DNA of 8,439 bases from Actinomycetes bacterium. Its GTDB lineage: Bacteria > Actinomycetota > Actinomycetes > Actinomycetales > Cellulomonadaceae. The stretch is taken from positions 1 through 8,439 of the forward strand of contig JAFABT010000138.1 in the NCBI GenBank assembly GCA_023425905.1, given 5' to 3'. Below the pieces are notes generated by a model. That model was given only the letters and a program-made list of their open reading frames with translations, did not search any database and was not told where the DNA came from. This document shows positions 5,443 to 8,439 of the stretch, piece after piece. The position numbers were made by a program, and so were the translations under genes. Each line of letters begins with the position of its first letter. The first letter of the stretch is position 1.

Positions 5443-6918
5443 ATGACCACCGCAGCACCGACGCGCACGCCCGCGCGCATCCGGCCGCCCGTGACGACCC
5501 CACCCGTCGACCGGACGACGTGGTCCTGGGCCGGGCTCGGCGCGGCGTTCGTGCTCGTCCACACGATCTTCGCCTTCGAGGCCGTGGGCGTCATCGAGAA
5601 CCTCGGCTACAACGACACCGACCTCTACCGGTGGTGGATGGAGCGCGGTCTCGACACGGGGTTCTGGCCGCTGCAGGACGAGGCCTGGGTGTACCCGGCC
5701 GGGGCGATCGTGCCGATGCTCCTCGTCGGGCTCGTGACGACGACGGACTTCCCGTCCTACGCCCTCGCGTGGACCGGCCTCATCACGCTGCTCAACGGGG
5801 CAGCGGTGTGGGCGCTCATCCGCCGGGGTGCGATCCAGGGCGCGTGGTGGTGGCTCGCGTTCCTCGCGGCGCTCGGACCCGTCGCGGCCGGGAGGCTCGA
5901 CGCCGTCGTCGCCCCGATGTCGATCCTCGCGCTGCTCGCCGCGCTGCGGCACCCGTACGTCGCCGCCGCCGTCCTCACCTTCGCCGCCTGGATCAAGGTC
6001 GCCCCGGGGGCGTTCTTCATCGCGCTCGCGGCCTCGGTGCGCCGCCCGCTGCGCGACGTCGTCCTGCCCGGCGCGCTCGCGACGCTCGGCGTCGTCGTGA
6101 GCGTCTGGGCCTGGGGCGGCCTGAGCAACATCCTCAGCTTCAGCGACGCCCAGGGTGGTCGCGGGCTGCAGCTCGAGTCGACCGCGGCGACGGGGTGGGT
6201 GCTCGCGAGCCTCTTCCGCGAGGACGTCAACCCCGTGTTCAACGAGCCCCTCATCACGTGGGAGATCGTCGGACCGGGCACCCCGAACGCGGTCGCGGCG
6301 CTCGACTTCGCGCTGCCCGCCGCCGCCGCGCTCATCGGGGCGCTCACCTGGTGGTCGCGCCGCGCGGTGCCGTTCGGCGCGCTCCTCGTGCACTCGTCGC
6401 TCGCGCTGTCGCTCGCGCTCATCGTCACGAACAAGGTGGGCTCCCCGCAGTTCATGGGCTGGCTCGCGGCGCCCGTCGCGGTCGCGCTCGCATGGCGGGG
6501 CCTCGACTCCCTCGTGCTGCGCTCGGCCGCGGAGCGCGGGCGCACCGTGCCTGCGCGTCGGCTGCGCATGGGCCCGCCCGACGTCGCCCACGGTCACCCG
6601 ACGCGGCCGCTGCAGACCCTCGCGTGGACGCCCGTCGCGGTCGCGCTCATCGTCGCCGCGGCGCTCACCCAGTGGGTGTACCCGTTCGGTTACTGGGCGA
6701 TCCTCGAGGGCTCCGTGCCGGAGACCCTCGCGCTCGTCGTGCGCAACGTCATCCTCGCCGTCGTCTTCGTCTACGTCGTCGGACGGCTCGCCGTCATCGC
6801 GTGGCGCGCGCTCGGCGACCAGGAGGACGCCCGGGGCGCCGCCCACGCCGCGGCGCCCGCGACGACGGGCGGGGACGCGGCCGTCGCTGAGGAACCTGCC
6901 CCCCTGGGCGCGTCCTGA
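5443..6918 (+). CDS. Polytopic membrane glycosyltransferase, GT87/DUF2029-like
   Basis: A 491-residue membrane protein with about ten hydrophobic segments, the first near 29-47. The first outer loop carries YNDTDLYRWW (56-65), whose Asp58 and Asp60 fit the acidic residues expected in GT-C transferases. Other family-like features are the W-V-YPAGAI segment (82-89), GRLDAVVAPMSIL (150-162), the AWIKVAPGAFF segment (182-192), GRGLQLES (239-246) and NKVGSPQFMGWL (330-341). Proteins of this group move mannose or a related sugar from polyprenyl phosphate onto envelope lipids or glycans outside the membrane. The donor and acceptor here are inferred from the family, not seen. The C-terminal 35 residues are Ala/Pro-rich. 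The start is ATG 5443, with AGGGAG eight bases upstream. The final codons lie in the first copy of a 17-bp tandem repeat. An uncharacterised GT-C integral membrane protein outside GT87 is the main alternative. Confidence 0.8.
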   Translation: MTTAAPTRTPARIRPPVTTPPVDRTTWSWAGLGAAFVLVHTIFAFEAVGVIENLGYNDTDLYRWWMERGLDTGFWPLQDEAWVYPAGAIVPMLLVGLVTTTDFPSYALAWTGLITLLNGAAVWALIRRGAIQGAWWWLAFLAALGPVAAGRLDAVVAPMSILALLAALRHPYVAAAVLTFAAWIKVAPGAFFIALAASVRRPLRDVVLPGALATLGVVVSVWAWGGLSNILSFSDAQGGRGLQLESTAATGWVLASLFREDVNPVFNEPLITWEIVGPGTPNAVAALDFALPAAAALIGALTWWSRRAVPFGALLVHSSLALSLALIVTNKVGSPQFMGWLAAPVAVALAWRGLDSLVLRSAAERGRTVPARRLRMGPPDVAHGHPTRPLQTLAWTPVAVALIVAAALTQWVYPFGYWAILEGSVPETLALVVRNVILAVVFVYVVGRLAVIAWRALGDQEDARGAAHAAAPATTGGDAAVAEEPAPLGAS

Positions 6919-6947
6919 CCCTGGGCGCGTCCTGACCCTGGGCGCGT
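6902..6947. repeat. 17-bp tandem repeat, 2.7 copies, spanning the glycosyltransferase stop codon
   Basis: The unit CCCTGGGCGCGTCCTGA occurs perfectly at 6902-6918 and 6919-6935, followed by its first 12 bases at 6936-6947. The first copy encodes the end of the glycosyltransferase and supplies its TGA. The others fill almost the entire gap to the stop codon of the convergent oxidoreductase gene (6953-6955). No good terminator stem is visible in the gap. Confidence 0.9.
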
Positions 6948-6952
6948 GTCGC

Positions 6953-7909
6953 TCAGCGCACCTGCGGCACGACCTCGCGCGCGACGAGGTCGAGGTGGTC
7001 GAGATCGGCCAGGTCGAGGACCTGGAGGTAGACGCGCTCGACCCCCATGTCCGCGAGCGCCCCGAGGCGGTCGACGGCCTCACTCACGGTGCCGGCGACG
7101 CCGTGCTCGCGCAGCTCGGCGGGCTCCCGGCCGATCGCGGCGGCGCGGCGCTGGAACTCGGCCTCGTCCGCGCCGACGCACTGGACGAGGCCGACGGAGT
7201 ACGTGAGGTCGGCGGGCGGCCGTTCGATCTCCTCGCACGCCCGGCGCACCCCCGCGAAGAGGTCAGGGATCTGGCCCAGCTCGGGGAAGGAGGCGTTGTA
7301 CTCGTCCGCGAATCGTGCGGCGAGCGCGGGCGTCTTGCGCGGGCCGCGGCCACCGATGACGATCGGCACCCCGGTGCGGCCCGGCACGGTGTGGTCCGTC
7401 GCGACCTGCTGGACGGGCTTGGGGAGCGCGGGCGAGTCGACGACGCGGTAGTGCTCACCGTCGTAGTCGAACCGCTCCCCCACCGGGGTGCCCCACAGCC
7501 CCGTGATGACCTCGAGCTGCTCGGTGAGCAGACCGAACCGCTTCGCGGGGAACGGGACGCCGTAGGCGGCGTGCTCCGCGTCGAACCATCCCGCGCCGAG
7601 GCCGAGCTCGACGCGGCCGCCCGACATCGCGTCGACCTGCGCGACCTGAACCGCGAGCATGCCGGGCAACCGGAAGGTCGCGGACGTGACGAGCGTCCCG
7701 AGGCGGATCGTCGAGGTCTCCCGGGCGAGGCCGCCGAGGGTCACCCACGAGTCCGTCGGGCCGGGGAGCGGGTCACCGTCGCCCATCCGCAGGAAGTGGT
7801 CGGAGCGGAAGAACGCGCTGTAGCCGAGCTCCTCTGCGGCGCGGGCGACGGTGAGCTGGTCGTCGTAGGAGGCACCCTGCTGGGGCTCGATGAAGATGCG
7901 GAAGTCCAT
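6953..7909 (-). CDS. LLM-class F420-dependent oxidoreductase (Rv1855c-like)
   Basis: A 318-residue cytoplasmic enzyme of the luciferase-like monooxygenase fold. The N-terminus MDFRIFIEPQQGASYDD, RSDHFLRMGD (35-44), PGPTDSW (49-55), VDAMSGGRVELGLGAGWFD (92-110), RFGLLTEQLEVITGLWG (124-140) and the IVIGGRGPRKT strand and loop (183-193) match the TIM-barrel family that binds reduced F420. The closest remembered group is the Mycobacterium Rv1855c family. The substrate is unknown. The length is normal. The start is ATG 7909, matching the conserved MxFRIFIEPQQG beginning; the open frame up to 7999 is shadow. No Shine-Dalgarno is present. TTGGAT ends seven bases before the ATG, so the message could be leaderless, with weaker support than the two cases near 1545 and 1934. 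It lies 46 bases downstream of the Fpg/Nei gene on the same strand. FMN rather than F420 is possible but less likely in an actinobacterium. Confidence 0.9.
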   Translation of the reverse strand: MDFRIFIEPQQGASYDDQLTVARAAEELGYSAFFRSDHFLRMGDGDPLPGPTDSWVTLGGLARETSTIRLGTLVTSATFRLPGMLAVQVAQVDAMSGGRVELGLGAGWFDAEHAAYGVPFPAKRFGLLTEQLEVITGLWGTPVGERFDYDGEHYRVVDSPALPKPVQQVATDHTVPGRTGVPIVIGGRGPRKTPALAARFADEYNASFPELGQIPDLFAGVRRACEEIERPPADLTYSVGLVQCVGADEAEFQRRAAAIGREPAELREHGVAGTVSEAVDRLGALADMGVERVYLQVLDLADLDHLDLVAREVVPQVR

Positions 7910-7955
7910 GCGGGCAATCCAAGCACGGCCCGTCAGAGCGGACTCCTCCAGACCG

Positions 7956-8439
7956 TCAGCGCTGGCACCCGGGGCACCAGAACAGCGACCGCCCGGCAAG
8001 GTCCGCGACGGCGACGGGCGTCCCGCACTCGAGGCACGGCTCGCCGGCCCGCCCGTACACCCAGTGCCGCTGCGCGCGGTCGGCGATCGCGCGGGCCCGC
8101 GCTGCCGGGCTGAGGCCCGTGCCGTCCGGCCACCCGCGGGTCACAATGACGCCCTCGCGGACGCCGTCGTCGAGCAGCTGCACCCAGTCACGCCACAGCG
8201 CCCGTGCCGTGTCCGGCGGCACCTGCGCGCCCGGGAGGCGCGGGTCGAGGCCCGCGCGGAACAGCATCTCGGCGCGGTAGATGTTGCCGATGCCCGCGAC
8301 GACGGACTGGTCCATGAGGAGCTGCCCGACGGCGACGCGGCGCGCCGTGAGCCGGTCGACGAAGGTCTGCTCCGGGTCGGGCCATGCGGGCACCCGAGGG
8401 TCGGGCCCCGAGCGGGCGACGAGGGCGGCGACCTCAGGG
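7956..8439 (-). CDS. Fpg/Nei-family DNA glycosylase, C-terminal part (5' end outside window)
   Basis: The frame is open from the right edge, with a first complete codon at 8438, and ends at TGA 7956-7958, giving 160 visible residues. It carries the helix-two-turn-helix region with GQLLMDQSVVAGIGNIYRAE, which binds damaged DNA. It ends with a zinc finger, CLECG then FWCPGCQR, whose four Cys have C-x2-C-x16-C-x2-C spacing, including the G-R of the DNA-contacting loop. These are standard for bifunctional base-excision glycosylases/AP lyases of the Fpg/Nei family. The N-terminal Pro and Glu catalytic residues lie outside the window, so Fpg (8-oxoguanine) and Nei (oxidised pyrimidines) cannot be told apart from them; the region reads more like actinobacterial Nei. 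GTG 8391-8393 is internal, since conserved sequence continues before it (EVAALVARSGPDPRVP). Confidence 0.92.
   Translation of the reverse strand, partial: PEVAALVARSGPDPRVPAWPDPEQTFVDRLTARRVAVGQLLMDQSVVAGIGNIYRAEMLFRAGLDPRLPGAQVPPDTARALWRDWVQLLDDGVREGVIVTRGWPDGTGLSPAARARAIADRAQRHWVYGRAGEPCLECGTPVAVADLAGRSLFWCPGCQR

Noticed and set aside
5395..7083. 562-residue open frame on - opposite the glycosyltransferase
   Set aside because: It is charged low-complexity translation, antisense to a clear polytopic membrane protein.
6155..8113. 652-residue open frame on + across the glycosyltransferase, oxidoreductase and glycosylase genes
   Set aside because: It is low-complexity Arg/Ser and Arg/Glu/Val sequence spanning three real genes in other frames, so it is a shadow.
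1..8439. tRNA, rRNA, insertion sequence, prophage or attachment site
   Set aside because: I saw no cloverleaf-like segment, transposase or integrase motif, terminal inverted repeats or change in base composition that would support any of these.

Overview
This is a very GC-rich stretch with strong G/C preference at third codon positions. It has GTG starts, promoters placed directly on start codons, an Rv1855c-like F420-dependent oxidoreductase and a GT87-type polyprenol-phosphate sugar transferase. Together these point to an actinobacterium, most likely of the order Micrococcales (Cellulomonas-like); the order is an inference from gene flavour only. No rRNA, tRNA, CRISPR array, insertion sequence or phage gene was seen, and the window reads as ordinary chromosome.

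Layout from left to right: (1) the 3' end of an alpha/beta-hydrolase gene on +, overlapping tail-to-tail with (2) a TPR-repeat protein on - (start 1366) made of eight exact 40-residue repeats. (3) A divergent gap of 185 bp carries a likely leaderless promoter for (4) a small 97-residue protein of the actinobacterial family usually labelled VapB-like antitoxin. A hairpin terminator follows, then a second likely leaderless promoter drives (5) a single-pass membrane protein with a LytR C-terminal domain. (6) A GNAT acetyltransferase overlaps that gene by four bases (GTGA) and is probably co-translated.

(7) A strong hairpin at 3284-3327 separates the GNAT gene from the convergent uracil/xanthine permease gene on - (start 4721). 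The permease frame has no stop codon where its family should end: it misses a TGA by one base at a run of six G (3355-3360) and stays open to 2397, through the GNAT gene. (8) Across a divergent gap come a DUF4190-type Pro/Gly/Tyr-rich membrane protein and a GT87-like polytopic membrane glycosyltransferase on +, forming a probable two-gene unit. (9) A 17-bp tandem repeat begins at the glycosyltransferase's last codons. (10) On - follow an LLM-class F420-dependent oxidoreductase and the C-terminal part of an Fpg/Nei DNA glycosylase that runs off the right edge.

The genes do not form one pathway. The functional groupings I can support are 5-6 (coupled genes behind a shared promoter) and 8 (cell-envelope membrane proteins). 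I found no convincing new biological system. The points most worth checking are the missing permease stop codon, the regular Cys-bearing 40-residue TPR array, the C-skewed permease leader, and the antitoxin-like protein that has no toxin partner.
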